From positions 51,473 to 115,472 of the forward strand of contig JAHZJK010000004.1 in assembly GCA_022600955.1 (NCBI GenBank): a stretch of 64,000 bases of DNA. Direction: 5' to 3'. Within the stretch, counting starts at the first letter, position 1. The number at the start of each line of letters is the position of its first letter. This DNA is from Gammaproteobacteria bacterium (GTDB lineage: Bacteria; Pseudomonadota; Gammaproteobacteria; Steroidobacterales; Woeseiaceae). Below, one piece after another: positions 8,127 through 17,331 of the stretch. The notes under the pieces are model-generated. The model did no database searches. It was not told where the DNA came from and saw nothing but the letters and a program-made list of their open reading frames with translations. The position numbers and the translations under genes are program-made.

Positions 8127-9583
8127 CGCTTGCCGGCTTTTGTTGCGGTACTCGCCTTCGCCCTGGACTCGCGCAGGGACTCGAGGTCTGCCTGCAAGTA
8201 AGAGAAACTGTGTGTGAACGTTCTTTCAGTTGCCTCTACGATCTTTCCGTTAACGATTTGCGGACGAAAGACGCGACGGCGAAATTCACGATGCACGACC
8301 GTCTGCATATCGGTGAACTCCGGTGGATTCGCACGCGTTTCTAAGTCACGAACGTGGCCGCGTGTCGTTACTGTGTATGTGACTTCGATCTTACCGGTAT
8401 GCAAGTCGCTTCGGTCACCGCCGGACTCTGCTACACCACCTGCGTAGGAGGGCAGCGGTCTTACGCTGATTGCAAGCGGTTGCGAGAATTCCTGGTCACG
8501 CAGCAGAAGTCGTTCGTCGTCAGCGGAAAGAGACTTCCACACTTCTGCATAAATTCGGCGCGACCTGTTCTGCGATTCGATGTAGGTATAGTAGTCCGCG
8601 AGTGCAAGCTTTGTCTTGGCAACTTCGCGCCAGTCGAGACCTTCAGTCTTTTCCGCAATTCGCGCCGCGCGTTTAAAATACATTTCGCCGGTCGAAACGA
8701 GTCCGCGCTGCTCATTCATGGCCGACGTCATGTCCGAGAAATAGAAGGACTCGCCCAATCGCCGCAGCGGTTCAATGAGCATTGGATCGTCTTTGCCGCC
8801 GCCCGACTCAACGATACGGATTGCACGCCGATAGGATGCGCGTTCTTCATTGTAGTACCCGGCCCTGTGTTGCCAGGAAGCTCGATTCATCAATGAAGGA
8901 ATCAGGCCGAGCGGGTTTTTCTCGAAGTGCTTGACGTTAATGATATGGATGCGGTCTAGCGTATTGCGGGCTTGCTTGGTGTCACCCATGCGAATAAAAG
9001 ACTCGGCCATCGACTCCAGGATTTCTACCTGGTCAAGGTTGTGCGGGCCTTCGTTAACCTGCGTGATGTGAGCAGCACGGTTGTAAGTTCTATTGGCGAT
9101 GTCTGGCCGGCCGTTGGCCATTTGCGCCGAACCGAGACCTTTTAGAGGATTGACGAGCGCGTTGTGCAGGCGATCTTCAACCGTTTCAATTATTTCTATC
9201 GATGATGAAAAGTTTTGAATAGCGGCATCGTACTGTCCGCTGCTGTGTTGCACGATGCCGAGATTGTTCAGCGCGCTTGCTGTCTCGCGGGACATCGGGC
9301 CATAGACCCTGATGGCTAACTCAACGATTCGTTTCGCGGCGACGTCGGCCTCATCCAGCGAGCCCTCCTGTATGTACTCCCGGTAGCGCGTGAATTCGTT
9401 GAGCAAGCGTTCTTCGGACACGATTTCTTCAGCGGGGGATGGTGTTTCTTCCTCAGCGACAGGCACCGTCTGGTCGAGCGGTCCCACCATGACGGCGTCC
9501 GCGACGTCGCTATCCTGAGCAATAGCGGCTGTGGTGCCAATCAAGAGTGCGAGTAGGGCGGAGTACGTTATATTTGTTGTCAT
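8123..9583 (-). CDS. Exported TPR protein with TonB-like C-terminal domain
   Basis: The start is placed at the ATG at 9583, which begins a signal peptide (MTTNITYSALLALLIGTTAAIAQ); the longer frame upstream lacks one. Of 486 residues, about 90-330 hold degenerate tetratricopeptide repeats (ETASALNNLGIVQHSSGQYD, YYNEERASYRRAIRI, GEMYFKRAARIAEKT). Residues about 390-470 (GKIEVTYTVTTRGHVRDLE ... RRVFRPQIVNGKIVE) match the TonB C-terminal fold that recurs in periplasmic proteins outside true TonB. It probably works as a periplasmic scaffold. It is translationally coupled to the M23 peptidase downstream, which suggests a shared envelope role. Confidence 0.75.
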   Translation of the reverse strand: MTTNITYSALLALLIGTTAAIAQDSDVADAVMVGPLDQTVPVAEEETPSPAEEIVSEERLLNEFTRYREYIQEGSLDEADVAAKRIVELAIRVYGPMSRETASALNNLGIVQHSSGQYDAAIQNFSSSIEIIETVEDRLHNALVNPLKGLGSAQMANGRPDIANRTYNRAAHITQVNEGPHNLDQVEILESMAESFIRMGDTKQARNTLDRIHIINVKHFEKNPLGLIPSLMNRASWQHRAGYYNEERASYRRAIRIVESGGGKDDPMLIEPLRRLGESFYFSDMTSAMNEQRGLVSTGEMYFKRAARIAEKTEGLDWREVAKTKLALADYYTYIESQNRSRRIYAEVWKSLSADDERLLLRDQEFSQPLAISVRPLPSYAGGVAESGGDRSDLHTGKIEVTYTVTTRGHVRDLETRANPPEFTDMQTVVHREFRRRVFRPQIVNGKIVEATERTFTHSFSYLQADLESLRESRAKASTATKAGKR

Positions 9584-9751
9584 ACTTGTGCTGTTGATAT
9601 TCCAGACGAAATTTGAGTATCCGAACAAGTCTCCCTAGTGACTTTAGGACCAAATTACGCGCATTAAGTTCGTGGCAAAACGCGCGTCCTGCTTACGCTC
9701 CACTATAACCGACAGGAGCTGATGCGCGATAGCACACGGTGCTATTAGCGT

Positions 9752-10816
9752 TCAGAAATCGAGCCCAAGCTGTCTCTGCGCAGGATGTAAAAAGTGAGTG
9801 CAATCAAGGGATTGCTGGTAGGAAGCGGAGTCCAGACCCAGTTGATTGCTGGATTTTCGGAATCGTGATGCAAGCATGTCAGCGTACGGACCCTGGCCAG
9901 TCTGTCTTATGCCAAATCGCTGGTCGTAGCTGGCACCCCCACTCGCCTGGCGAATCAGGCTGAAAACACGCTCGGCACGATCCGGGAAATGCGTTCGCAG
10001 CCAGTCCGAAAACAGTTCTTTCAGCTCATGTGGCAGGCGCAGGAATATGTAGCGAGCCTGCCTCGCGCCCGCAGCAGCGGCGGCCTCGAGGATGGTCTCT
10101 ATCTCGTGGTCATTGATCGCCGGTATGACCGGCGCGACCAAAACGCTTACGGGAACGCCGTGACCGGTGAGTTGTTCGAGAGCTTTGAGGCGCGATGCGG
10201 CAGACGGAATACGCGGCTCCATCAGACGTTTGAGTTTCGAGTCGAGCGTTGGAATGCTCATCGCCACAGAGCAAAGTCCGTCTTCCGCGAGATCACTGAG
10301 GAGATCAAGGTCCCGGCTGACCAGGTGACTCTTGGTAATTATATTGACCGGGTGTCTGTAGCGGGCGAACAGGACCAGCAACTGACGTGTAATTTGTAGC
10401 GATTTTTCGGCCGGTTGATATGGGTCGGTATTGGCGCCGATTGTGATCGGTTTGCATTCATAGCCCGGCTTCTCCCACTCGTCGAGCAGGCGTGCAGCGG
10501 CATTCGGTTTGTAAAAAATTTTCGTTTCAAAATCGAGCCCGGGTGACAAGTCCAGGTAGGCATGGCTGGGTCTTGCGTAACAGTAAATGCAGCCGTGTTC
10601 ACATCCCTGGTAGGGATTGATGGAGCGGTCAAAGGGCACGTCGGGGGAGCTGTTACTGCTGATAATTTTGCCGGCCTGTATGGACGTCAACACGGTCTCG
10701 GGCGCATGCCTCTCCCGCGCATGCTGTTCAGCTGCGTCGAATTCGGTCTGCCGTTTGGCGAAGCGGCCGTCGGGCGACGAAACCGCGCCGCGGCCTTTGT
10801 GAGCGTGGTGGGCCAT
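9752..10816 (-). CDS. PA0069/Rv2578c family radical SAM protein, SOS-controlled
   Basis: The 354-residue protein has the radical SAM motif C72-EHG-C76-IY-C79 within YQGCEHGCIYCYARPSHAYL, which places it in the PA0069 family. A 4Fe-4S cluster and SAM radical chemistry are expected; the reaction is unknown. The start ATG at 10816 sits only 12 bases from a near-perfect LexA operator, with no obvious Shine-Dalgarno, so transcripts may be leaderless or nearly so. From memory, PA0069 is in the LexA regulon of Pseudomonas aeruginosa, so DNA-damage induction fits. A role in DNA repair or nucleic acid modification is inference. Confidence 0.9.
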   Translation of the reverse strand: MAHHAHKGRGAVSSPDGRFAKRQTEFDAAEQHARERHAPETVLTSIQAGKIISSNSSPDVPFDRSINPYQGCEHGCIYCYARPSHAYLDLSPGLDFETKIFYKPNAAARLLDEWEKPGYECKPITIGANTDPYQPAEKSLQITRQLLVLFARYRHPVNIITKSHLVSRDLDLLSDLAEDGLCSVAMSIPTLDSKLKRLMEPRIPSAASRLKALEQLTGHGVPVSVLVAPVIPAINDHEIETILEAAAAAGARQARYIFLRLPHELKELFSDWLRTHFPDRAERVFSLIRQASGGASYDQRFGIRQTGQGPYADMLASRFRKSSNQLGLDSASYQQSLDCTHFLHPAQRQLGLDF

Positions 10817-10817
10817 A

Positions 10818-10859
10818 GGTTGTACCAGTACTGTATATAAACACAGTACTGGTACAACC
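10818..10859. promoter_or_regulatory. LexA (SOS) box inside a 42-bp perfect inverted repeat
   Basis: The core at 10829-10848 reads TACTGTATATAAACACAGTA, a CTG-N10-CAG SOS box that differs little from the E. coli consensus. The symmetry extends well beyond the box: 17-base arms at 10818-10834 and 10843-10859 are exact inverse complements around an eight-base centre. It lies directly upstream of the radical SAM gene. LexA binding here would block that promoter. The extra flanking symmetry is unusual and could mean a second dimer contact or an RNA hairpin. Confidence 0.85.
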
Positions 10860-10902
10860 GTTTTGGGTCAAGGCCGCAGTCGAGCCTGGTGTTGCAGACT
10901 GA

Positions 10903-11772
10903 CTAGTCGCTTTTTACCGTGTGAAGGTGCACGTCCTGCTGCGGGAACGGAAACGAAATACCTTCCTGGTCGAAGCGCTTTTTGATGGTCTCAGTAAGGT
11001 CAAACATCACGCCCCAGTAGTCCGAGGTTTTGGCCCATGGGCGCACGACAAAATTGACGCTGGAATCGGCTAGCGCAGAGACTGCGATAGTCGTTGCTGG
11101 CTCGGCGAGAACGCGGTCTTCTGCAGCGATGATTTCTTCGAGCGTTTTTCTGACCTTGTCGAGATCGTCGTCGTAGCTGACACCGATGACCATGTCGACG
11201 CGACGTGTATCGTTGGCCGAGTAGTTGGTGATAATGCTGTCCATGATCTGGCTGTTCGGCACGATGATCTGCTTGTTGTCTCCAGTCTTAAGGACAGTGG
11301 TCAGGATTTGCACCTGCTCAACAACACCAGCGATGCCTGCGGCCTCGATGAAATCACCGACACGGTAGGGGCGAAACAGTACGATAAGAACGCCCGAGGC
11401 GAAATTGGAAAGCGAGCCTTGTAAGGCGAGTCCGACAGCCAGGCCGGCCGCACCGAAAATTGCAATGAATGATGTCGTCTGGATGCCGAGCGCGCCGATC
11501 GCGGCAATGATGACGACGACGAGCAGTACCATGCGTACGAGATTGCAGATAAACGTTTCGAGGGTCTTGTCGACCTCTTGCTTGCGCATAAGTTTGCGGA
11601 TCGCACCGACAACGAGGCGGATGACAAACTTACCAATGAAGAAGATCGCCAGTGCAGTAATGAGCTTGAGGCCGAGATCCATGCCAATGTCGAGCCCTTT
11701 TTCCTGCAGCAATTGCGGCAGTGATGCCCAGTCAATTGAGGTGATCGAGTCTGTAGATGCTTCTTCGTTCAT
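10903..11772 (-). CDS. Small-conductance mechanosensitive channel, MscS family
   Basis: The 289-residue protein has three N-terminal membrane helices (residues about 28-52, 68-98, 100-125). The pore helix follows as FGAAGLAVGLALQGSLSNFASGVLIVLFRP, with the alternating Gly/Ala packing pattern of MscS. A beta-domain (YRVGDFIEAAGIAGVVEQVQ) and an alpha-beta C-terminal vestibule domain follow. Length and domain order match E. coli MscS. It releases solutes on osmotic downshock. It sits 14 bases after the propeller gene that ends at 11787. Confidence 0.93.
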   Translation of the reverse strand: MNEEASTDSITSIDWASLPQLLQEKGLDIGMDLGLKLITALAIFFIGKFVIRLVVGAIRKLMRKQEVDKTLETFICNLVRMVLLVVVIIAAIGALGIQTTSFIAIFGAAGLAVGLALQGSLSNFASGVLIVLFRPYRVGDFIEAAGIAGVVEQVQILTTVLKTGDNKQIIVPNSQIMDSIITNYSANDTRRVDMVIGVSYDDDLDKVRKTLEEIIAAEDRVLAEPATTIAVSALADSSVNFVVRPWAKTSDYWGVMFDLTETIKKRFDQEGISFPFPQQDVHLHTVKSD

Positions 11773-11786
11773 GTTTTGTATCCTGC

Positions 11787-12905
11787 TTATTGTCCGGGCG
11801 TCCCGACAGTGCCCGGCTGAAAGCGGAACACGCGGTAAGGCCCATTGGATTGAATGTGTTGGTCAGATTTCAGAATCAGGTCAGGCAGTGCGCTGTCGGC
11901 GACATACAGGTAACCATCAGGGCCGAACGACAAGGCGTCCGGCCAGCGAATCTTACGCGATTGAATCAGCGTGGCAATCTCGCCGTCCGGCCGCGCCCTG
12001 AAGATCGCATTGTGTTCGACGTCGGTAATGTAAATGTTACCGTCCAGATCGATGCTGAAACCATCGCTGAGTGGTTTGTCAGAGAACCGCTCCACCATAC
12101 TGCCGAGCTGGCTGTCGGGAAGTTTTTCGTTGCGCAGATCCTTGAGTCTGACGCGGTACAATCCCGATCCGCTCAGCGCCCCGTAGTAGAGCCAGTCCGG
12201 GCCTAGCGCGATGCCATCGACTCCGCCCCGCAATACCGCCATGCCGCCGAGAAACTCCATGCGGCGATCCTGGGTATTGATGACGTAGTTTTCCGCCGAA
12301 ACCGACGGATGCTTCTCAAGGACACGGCGCGCCTCACCGGATTCGACGTCGTAAACGATGATCGCCGGACTCTTGCGCCAAAAACTAGCGTCCGCAATAA
12401 CGACTGTTTTTCCATCGTGGCTAACCTGCAGGTCCTGCAGGAATGAACCGGCTGGCGCGATGGATTTGTCGAGAACCTGATTGCGCAATACTTCAGCGGT
12501 CCAAAGATCGATAGCAACGATTCGCGCTTTGCGCATGCCATGGTTGCCATGGTCGATTACCCACAGGCGATCAAAGCGATCGATTGCAACGCCCAGCGGC
12601 GTATCGAAGAGCTCTTTTTGTTGTTGTAAAGAAGGATACGGTACCGACGCCCCGTCGATGTATTCGAGTAGCTTGTTGCCCTTGGGTCGAGCTTCCGGGT
12701 GCACTGTGAAAAAAATGCGCGCGTCCTGATTGACCGCAACGTTGCCGAGCGGCTCGGGGTAACTCAGAACCTCGTGCAGCTCGTCGGAACTGAGTTGCGG
12801 TGTTGCGGTAATGTCAGGGTAGGGGTTACCGCCACCATGCCTTACCCAAAGCACAGTCGAGGCGATAATAATCAGTATTAGTAAAAACAGCAGAATGTTC
12901 TTCAT
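11787..12905 (-). CDS. Major royal jelly/L-dopachrome tautomerase-related protein
   Basis: The start at ATG 12905 begins an N-terminal membrane anchor (MKNILLFLLILIIIASTVLW); the frame remains open further upstream but that stretch overlaps the rhomboid gene and is not protein-like. The 372-residue product matches the MRJP/yellow propeller family: LGVAIDRFDRLWVIDHGNHG, FLQDLQVSHDGKTVVIADAS, GGVDGIALGPDWLYYGALSG, SDGFSIDLDGNIYITDVEHN, WPDALSFGPDGYLYVADS. Bacterial members have no established substrate. A single leading helix suggests a periplasm-facing propeller. It may be cotranscribed with the MscS gene. Confidence 0.8.
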   Translation of the reverse strand: MKNILLFLLILIIIASTVLWVRHGGGNPYPDITATPQLSSDELHEVLSYPEPLGNVAVNQDARIFFTVHPEARPKGNKLLEYIDGASVPYPSLQQQKELFDTPLGVAIDRFDRLWVIDHGNHGMRKARIVAIDLWTAEVLRNQVLDKSIAPAGSFLQDLQVSHDGKTVVIADASFWRKSPAIIVYDVESGEARRVLEKHPSVSAENYVINTQDRRMEFLGGMAVLRGGVDGIALGPDWLYYGALSGSGLYRVRLKDLRNEKLPDSQLGSMVERFSDKPLSDGFSIDLDGNIYITDVEHNAIFRARPDGEIATLIQSRKIRWPDALSFGPDGYLYVADSALPDLILKSDQHIQSNGPYRVFRFQPGTVGTPGQ

Positions 12906-12966
12906 TTTGGCTGCTGTGTTCCCCGGAGCTCCCTTGCGGCAAATTTTACACGAAAGTGAGACAAAT

Positions 12967-13851
12967 TCAGACCAGCAATGCGACGCCCCAGCTGAAAACG
13001 ACAATACTGATTGCTGCGGTGCCAGCGAGCGTCTGGGAATGGCGGTCGCGTGGCAGCTCGCCAAAATTCGTCATGACCATTCCGGTGCCGAAACCGCATA
13101 CAAATCCCAGCAAATGCGCTCCAACATCGGTGTTCGGGCCACCGGTGCCGGTGTACATCAGTAACGCGAGACCGCCGACAATGGGGCCATAGCGATTGGA
13201 CCAGCGGTTCTGACTCTGAGACATGAGCTTGCCACGCCAGACATAGCCGGCAACCAGGCCAAGCGCCGCAAACACTGCGGTAGATGCACCGATCGAGCGG
13301 TGCGTGGCTTCGAGCAGCAAAGTGTTTACGCCATTTCCGGCGGCGGCCGCCAGTATTATGGCCAGCCATGCGATCCCGGACCCTAGCAGTCGACCGGCGA
13401 ACAGACCGAATAACACGCCGAAGACGATATTGCCGAGCAGGTGCTTGATTCCGGAATGCAGCGTCAGCGCCGTGAAGAGTCGCCAGATTTCGCCGTCGCG
13501 GATGAGTTCACCATCCACGCGTCCGGCACTGAACCAGTTCGATTGAAAGAACGAAAAACCAGCGAAGCCCGCAACCAGGCAGATGACAAGCACGTAGCCC
13601 ACGACACCGGGTAGCGGATCCTGGTAGTCGATCTTGCGAACAGGCTCCGGCGGTGCAGGCGGGTTTTCTTCATCGTAGGCCTGCAATTCGCGCATCGCCG
13701 CCACTGAAAAGTCGGCGGGTACGACAAGGGCACATGATGCGCCATCATCCACAAACTGGCTCGGAATTTTTGCGGCCGTCAATACGAGCGCGCGATCTGC
13801 GCAGCTCTGGCGATTCCGACTCTCAAATACAACTCTGAGGTTTTCGTTCAT
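12967..13851 (-). CDS. Rhomboid family intramembrane serine protease with N-terminal domain
   Basis: The 294-residue protein has a soluble N-terminal region of about 75 residues followed by six or seven membrane helices. HSGIKHLLGN (residues 132-141) gives the conserved histidine/asparagine motif of helix 2. The nucleophile is S190 in GAST, where most rhomboids have GASG. The catalytic histidine is H246 in GAHLLGF. Both catalytic residues are present, so activity is plausible. The N-terminal region has a DUF2007-like feel (putative signal-transducing proteins), but this is weak. A second, shorter rhomboid lies at 36470-37093. Confidence 0.8.
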   Translation of the reverse strand: MNENLRVVFESRNRQSCADRALVLTAAKIPSQFVDDGASCALVVPADFSVAAMRELQAYDEENPPAPPEPVRKIDYQDPLPGVVGYVLVICLVAGFAGFSFFQSNWFSAGRVDGELIRDGEIWRLFTALTLHSGIKHLLGNIVFGVLFGLFAGRLLGSGIAWLAIILAAAAGNGVNTLLLEATHRSIGASTAVFAALGLVAGYVWRGKLMSQSQNRWSNRYGPIVGGLALLMYTGTGGPNTDVGAHLLGFVCGFGTGMVMTNFGELPRDRHSQTLAGTAAISIVVFSWGVALLV

Positions 13852-13944
13852 AAATTCAACAACTTATTGGCCTTCAGGTCGCGTTCATCGTGGTGGAGAG
13901 AAAATACACTTCAACCTATTTATGCACGTTGTAAGGGCTATTCA

Positions 13945-14019
13945 ATGTCATTCTGGAAAAAACTCTATTTTTCGACCGCTTTCTGTAGCGCCGTCTTTCT
14001 GTTTGTTTCGCTTTCCTGA
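13945..14019 (+). CDS. Possible small hydrophobic protein, 24 aa
   Basis: An ATG eight bases after AAGGG opens a 24-codon frame, MSFWKKLYFSTAFCSAVFLF followed by VSLS and a stop. It has a basic start and a single hydrophobic stretch, as expected of a membrane micro-protein or a relic of a signal peptide. It fills part of the 235-base gap upstream of the SRPBCC gene. No homologue is known to me, and chance is a real alternative. Confidence 0.2.
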   Translation: MSFWKKLYFSTAFCSAVFLFVSLS

Positions 14020-14085
14020 GGGAACTGCGCCCGGCAGAGTCTTGTCTTCAGATTGCGGTAAGCTAGCTGCAACCTGGGAGACAAG

Positions 14086-14631
14086 ATGAAGAAGCTGATA
14101 TCGGTGTCGCTGCTGGCGTTGACTGGCGCAACCGCAAGTGCCGAGGTACTGAATTCCGCCAGAAACGGATTTTCTACGTCTCACGAAGTTGTCATCGACG
14201 CGGATCGGCGCACAGTATGGGCGGTTGCTACCGGGCAGGTCGGCGCATGGTGGAATTCCGATCACACTGTTTCAGGCGACGCGAGTCGCCTCAGCATTGC
14301 CGCTAAACCACAAGGCTGTTTTTGTGAATCGCTGGGCGCAGATGCGGGCGTCGTGCATCTCACGGTCACAATGGTTAGCCCGCAAACCATGCTACGAATG
14401 ACCGGCGGCCTCGGGCCGCTTGGACTCATGGGCGTCAACGGCAACATGACCTGGGAATTTGCGGATACCGAGAATGGCACCAGCGTCAGATTTACCTACA
14501 TGGTGGGTGGCTATAGCCCCGATGGCCTGGATACTCTTGCAGAACCCGTTGATTACGTTGTCGGGGAGGCACTCGCGCGCTTGCAGGCCTTTGTTGAGAT
14601 GGGTAATCCCGGACGGACGAGCATTGACTGA
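14086..14631 (+). CDS. Exported SRPBCC family protein
   Basis: A GGGAG six bases before ATG 14086 supports the start. The 181-residue protein has a signal peptide (MKKLISVSLLALTGATASAE). An SRPBCC/polyketide-cyclase-like domain follows, seen in the HEVVIDADRRTVWAVATGQV opening, the GAWWNSDHTVSG segment and a long closing helix (PVDYVVGEALARLQAFVEMG). The fold binds hydrophobic ligands; none is known here. Its last codons overlap the TTG start proposed for the downstream NUDIX gene, so the two genes are probably translationally coupled. Confidence 0.8.
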   Translation: MKKLISVSLLALTGATASAEVLNSARNGFSTSHEVVIDADRRTVWAVATGQVGAWWNSDHTVSGDASRLSIAAKPQGCFCESLGADAGVVHLTVTMVSPQTMLRMTGGLGPLGLMGVNGNMTWEFADTENGTSVRFTYMVGGYSPDGLDTLAEPVDYVVGEALARLQAFVEMGNPGRTSID

Positions 14632-15394
14632 AGTACCCGTTGCCCGGCCATCATCAACCGTTCTCCTGGTTCGAAACACGGCCGGCGTCGCTGAGATCTT
14701 CATGGTCCGACGGCATGAGAATTCTTCGTTTGGTGCCGCGTACGCGTTCCCTGGTGGTGTCATAGACCCCGAAGATTCGCAGGTGCGGGACAACTGCGTC
14801 GGCGTTAGCGAGCAACAAGCAAACATGCGTCTTGGCGTTGAATCGGGCGGTCTCGACTACTATGTTGCGGCGATCAGAGAACTCTTCGAAGAGACTGGAG
14901 TATTGTTGGCCGACCTGCACGCTATCGACGAGAATTTGCAGGCGGTGCGTGATGGCCTGAACAATCGCAGTGTTAACTGGGATGACTTCGTGACAAGAAA
15001 CGAATTGCAGCTGCACTGCAACAAGCTCCATTACGTCAGTCACTGGATAACGCCGGAGCAAAGGCCCAAACGCTATTCCACCCGTTTTTTCGTCACTGAA
15101 TTGCCTGCGGGACAAAGCGCTCTGCATTGCGGTGGCGAGCTAACAGAGTCGTGCTGGAGCACGGCGAGAGATACCCTGGCCGCCGGCAGGCGCGGTGACG
15201 CAGAGTTGCACTTTCCTACAGTGAAGACGCTGGAGAGCGTCGCCAGACACGAGACCTTTGAAGCAGTCATGGAATGGGCGGCTTCGAGTGTGAACTGGGG
15301 TATCACAAGCATGGTTCCCGCGCTAATTATGCGCCACGGCAAGCAAGAAATCGTGTTGCCCGGCGACAAAGACTACCCGGGCGCAAAGTCGTGA
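14624..15394 (+). CDS. NUDIX hydrolase, NUDT19-like
   Basis: No ATG suits the conserved N-terminus, so TTG 14624, overlapping the previous stop, is chosen; this is a guess backed by gene coupling. The 256-residue product shows STVLLVRNTAGVAEIFMVRR and AFPGGVIDPED, then a long insert, then the NUDIX helix AIRELFEETGVLLAD. The insert between the GG and REx2EE parts is characteristic of NUDT7/NUDT19-type CoA or acyl-CoA diphosphatases. It overlaps by four bases (GTGA) with the MBL-fold gene, a pairing also seen for LACTB2-like proteins. Confidence 0.82.
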   Translation: MTEVPVARPSSTVLLVRNTAGVAEIFMVRRHENSSFGAAYAFPGGVIDPEDSQVRDNCVGVSEQQANMRLGVESGGLDYYVAAIRELFEETGVLLADLHAIDENLQAVRDGLNNRSVNWDDFVTRNELQLHCNKLHYVSHWITPEQRPKRYSTRFFVTELPAGQSALHCGGELTESCWSTARDTLAAGRRGDAELHFPTVKTLESVARHETFEAVMEWAASSVNWGITSMVPALIMRHGKQEIVLPGDKDYPGAKS

Positions 15395-16227
15395 GTGGAT
15401 TCGGTCCGGACATGCCGGCATTTTGCCAGCTGGCGCCCGATGTGCGGCGGCTGGTTGCACCCAACCCGTCGATGATGACCGGACCGGGCACGAATACTTA
15501 CCTTTTCGGCGTCAATGAGGTTGCAGTACTCGACCCGGGCCCTGTAATTGATAGTCACCTGCAGAATATTCAGACGACAGCCGCAGCGCCGGTGCGTTGG
15601 ATCCTCGTCACGCACACGCATCCGGATCACTCTCCCGGTGCAGCCAGGCTGGCGGAAATGACGGGAGCAGAACTGCTTGGCATTGAGGCGCCTGACGCGT
15701 TTCACCAGGACCAGACATTCAAGCCCGACAGGGTCATCAGCGATGGTGAGCGCATTGCGATTGATGGCAAAGTGCTTGAGGCTATCCACACACCAGGACA
15801 TGCATCCAATCACCTGTGCTACCGCCACACGGAACTCAACTGGGTGTTTACGGGCGACCACGTAATTGACGGCTCGACGGTTGTCATCAACCCGCCAGAC
15901 GGCAACATGAAGCACTACATTGAGTCGCTGCAAAAACTGAATGCACTGCATTGCACTGCGCTCGCGCCGGGTCACGGCGATATCATCGACGATCCGGAGC
16001 GTGTCATTACCTGGATTATCGAGCACCGGCTGGAGCGCGAGGCGAAAGTGCTGCTGGCGCTGCAAGAGCATCCTCGTCTGACGGCGTTAGAGCTCGTTCC
16101 GCACGTCTACAAGGATGTTGATCAGAAACTCTACGGATGGGCAGAGCGTTCCCTGCTTGCGCACCTTCTGAAACTCGAGGGCGATGGCGAGGCTGCGGCG
16201 ACGGACGAACGCTGGACAGCGCAGTAG
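15391..16227 (+). CDS. MBL-fold hydrolase, LACTB2-like
   Basis: GTG 15391 overlaps the preceding stop as GTGA and is chosen for coupling; ATG 15412 is an alternative. The 278-residue protein has the metallo-beta-lactamase signature VTHTHPDHSPGAARL, further metal ligands in HTPGHASNHLCY and FTGDHVIDG, and LAPGHGDII near residue 200. A C-terminal winged-helix-like part follows (LYGWAERSLLAHLLKLEGDG). This order is that of the LACTB2/endoribonuclease-like MBL group. Hydrolysis of a thioester or RNA is possible; the substrate is unknown. Confidence 0.85.
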   Translation: MSGFGPDMPAFCQLAPDVRRLVAPNPSMMTGPGTNTYLFGVNEVAVLDPGPVIDSHLQNIQTTAAAPVRWILVTHTHPDHSPGAARLAEMTGAELLGIEAPDAFHQDQTFKPDRVISDGERIAIDGKVLEAIHTPGHASNHLCYRHTELNWVFTGDHVIDGSTVVINPPDGNMKHYIESLQKLNALHCTALAPGHGDIIDDPERVITWIIEHRLEREAKVLLALQEHPRLTALELVPHVYKDVDQKLYGWAERSLLAHLLKLEGDGEAAATDERWTAQ

Positions 16228-16303
16228 ATGCATTCCGCGTGGGTCGGTGCTGGTTTGCTCGTTTCAAGCGAAAAGGCCAGGCCCTCAGAGCAATAGCTCT
16301 TTG

Positions 16304-16783
16304 CTAGATCTGTTCGCTGCTGACTATCTGGTCCGTTGCGGAAAGCACTTTGGTTTGGCCGTCTACGATGCCAAATGTAGTTTCGCTAATGGACACGTTG
16401 CGGATGGTCGTACCCATCATATCCATAGTTACTGTGTTTCTTTCCCTGATTGTGGACTGGTTGCTGCGCTCGTCGACTGACACCGAAATGACCTCGATGT
16501 GAAACACCGCACCCTGCATCATCGGCAAGGTCATCTCCAACAGCCTGATGTAGTCGCTGTAACTGACGGGCGTCTCGCCGACACCCGCCGCCGGGTCCAG
16601 ATCAACAACAATCTCGCTACCTGGGAACAGGTATTTCTTGAAGGTTGCAAGGTCACCGTTCTTCACGGCTTGCTGGAGCTCCTCGCTGATTGCCATCGTT
16701 GTGCTTTTGTCGAGCACCGTGTCGGCAGCCGCCGTTGCGGGGACCAGGAGGCTGAAAACCAGGATTGCTATTAGCTTATTCAT
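16304..16783 (-). CDS. Exported NTF2-like/SnoaL-like protein
   Basis: The 159-residue product has a signal peptide (MNKLIAILVFSLLVPATAAA). A small alpha-beta cone-type domain follows: TTMAISEELQQAVKNGDLAT and YSDYIRLLEMTLPMMQGAVF, then beta strands ending in LSATDQIVSS. This looks like the NTF2/SnoaL superfamily, though the match is by shape rather than by signature residues. It is convergent with the MBL gene, with a 76-base gap. The role is unknown. Confidence 0.6.
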   Translation of the reverse strand: MNKLIAILVFSLLVPATAAADTVLDKSTTMAISEELQQAVKNGDLATFKKYLFPGSEIVVDLDPAAGVGETPVSYSDYIRLLEMTLPMMQGAVFHIEVISVSVDERSNQSTIRERNTVTMDMMGTTIRNVSISETTFGIVDGQTKVLSATDQIVSSEQI

Positions 16784-17007
16784 AGACCGTCTCCGTGAAC
16801 GAATCAGACAACGCTATTTTTACTGTAATGGCCTTCAGTCGACATTTCTGTGACAAAAGTAGGGTTTGCAGGCCTTAGTGAAACCATTTGTGGCGTTAGA
16901 ACCAAGGCCCCGAGATCGACACCCGACCGCTTATGTGTATAAATCACACCTTGATTCATGCGCTGACTTCCCTTAGCTTACGCGCTCCGATTCTTGAGGT
17001 AACCCGC

Positions 17008-17331
17008 ATGACATTTGTCGTCACCGAAGCCTGCATCAAATGCAAACTCACAGACTGCGTGGAAGTGTGCCCGGTGGATTGTTTTCACGAGGGCCCGAAC
17101 TTTCTCGTAATCGATCCGGATGAATGTATTGATTGCACGTTATGCGAGCCGGAGTGTCCGGTAGAGGCCATTTATTCGGAAGATGAGCTGCCAGCCGGTC
17201 AGGAGCAGTTTTTGAAAATCAACGCGGATCTGTCGCTCGACTGGCCGGTCATTACCGAGATGAAAGATGCGCCTGAAGATGCAGACGAGTGGCGCGAAGT
17301 GACAGACAAGCTGCAATACCTCGAACGCTAG
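17008..17331 (+). CDS. fdxA: 7Fe ferredoxin
   Basis: The ATG at 17008 follows GAGGT with good spacing. The 107-residue protein has C9, C12, C17, C21 and C25 in the N-terminal half and C40, C43, C46 and C50 in [17 protein letters not shown]. That gives one 3Fe-4S and one 4Fe-4S site, the FdxA/Azotobacter FdI pattern. The long C-terminal tail (about 55 residues) is also typical. It transfers electrons in the cytoplasm. Its stop overlaps by four bases the stop of the convergent dehalogenase. Confidence 0.93.
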   Translation: MTFVVTEACIKCKLTDCVEVCPVDCFHEGPNFLVIDPDECIDCTLCEPECPVEAIYSEDELPAGQEQFLKINADLSLDWPVITEMKDAPEDADEWREVTDKLQYLER

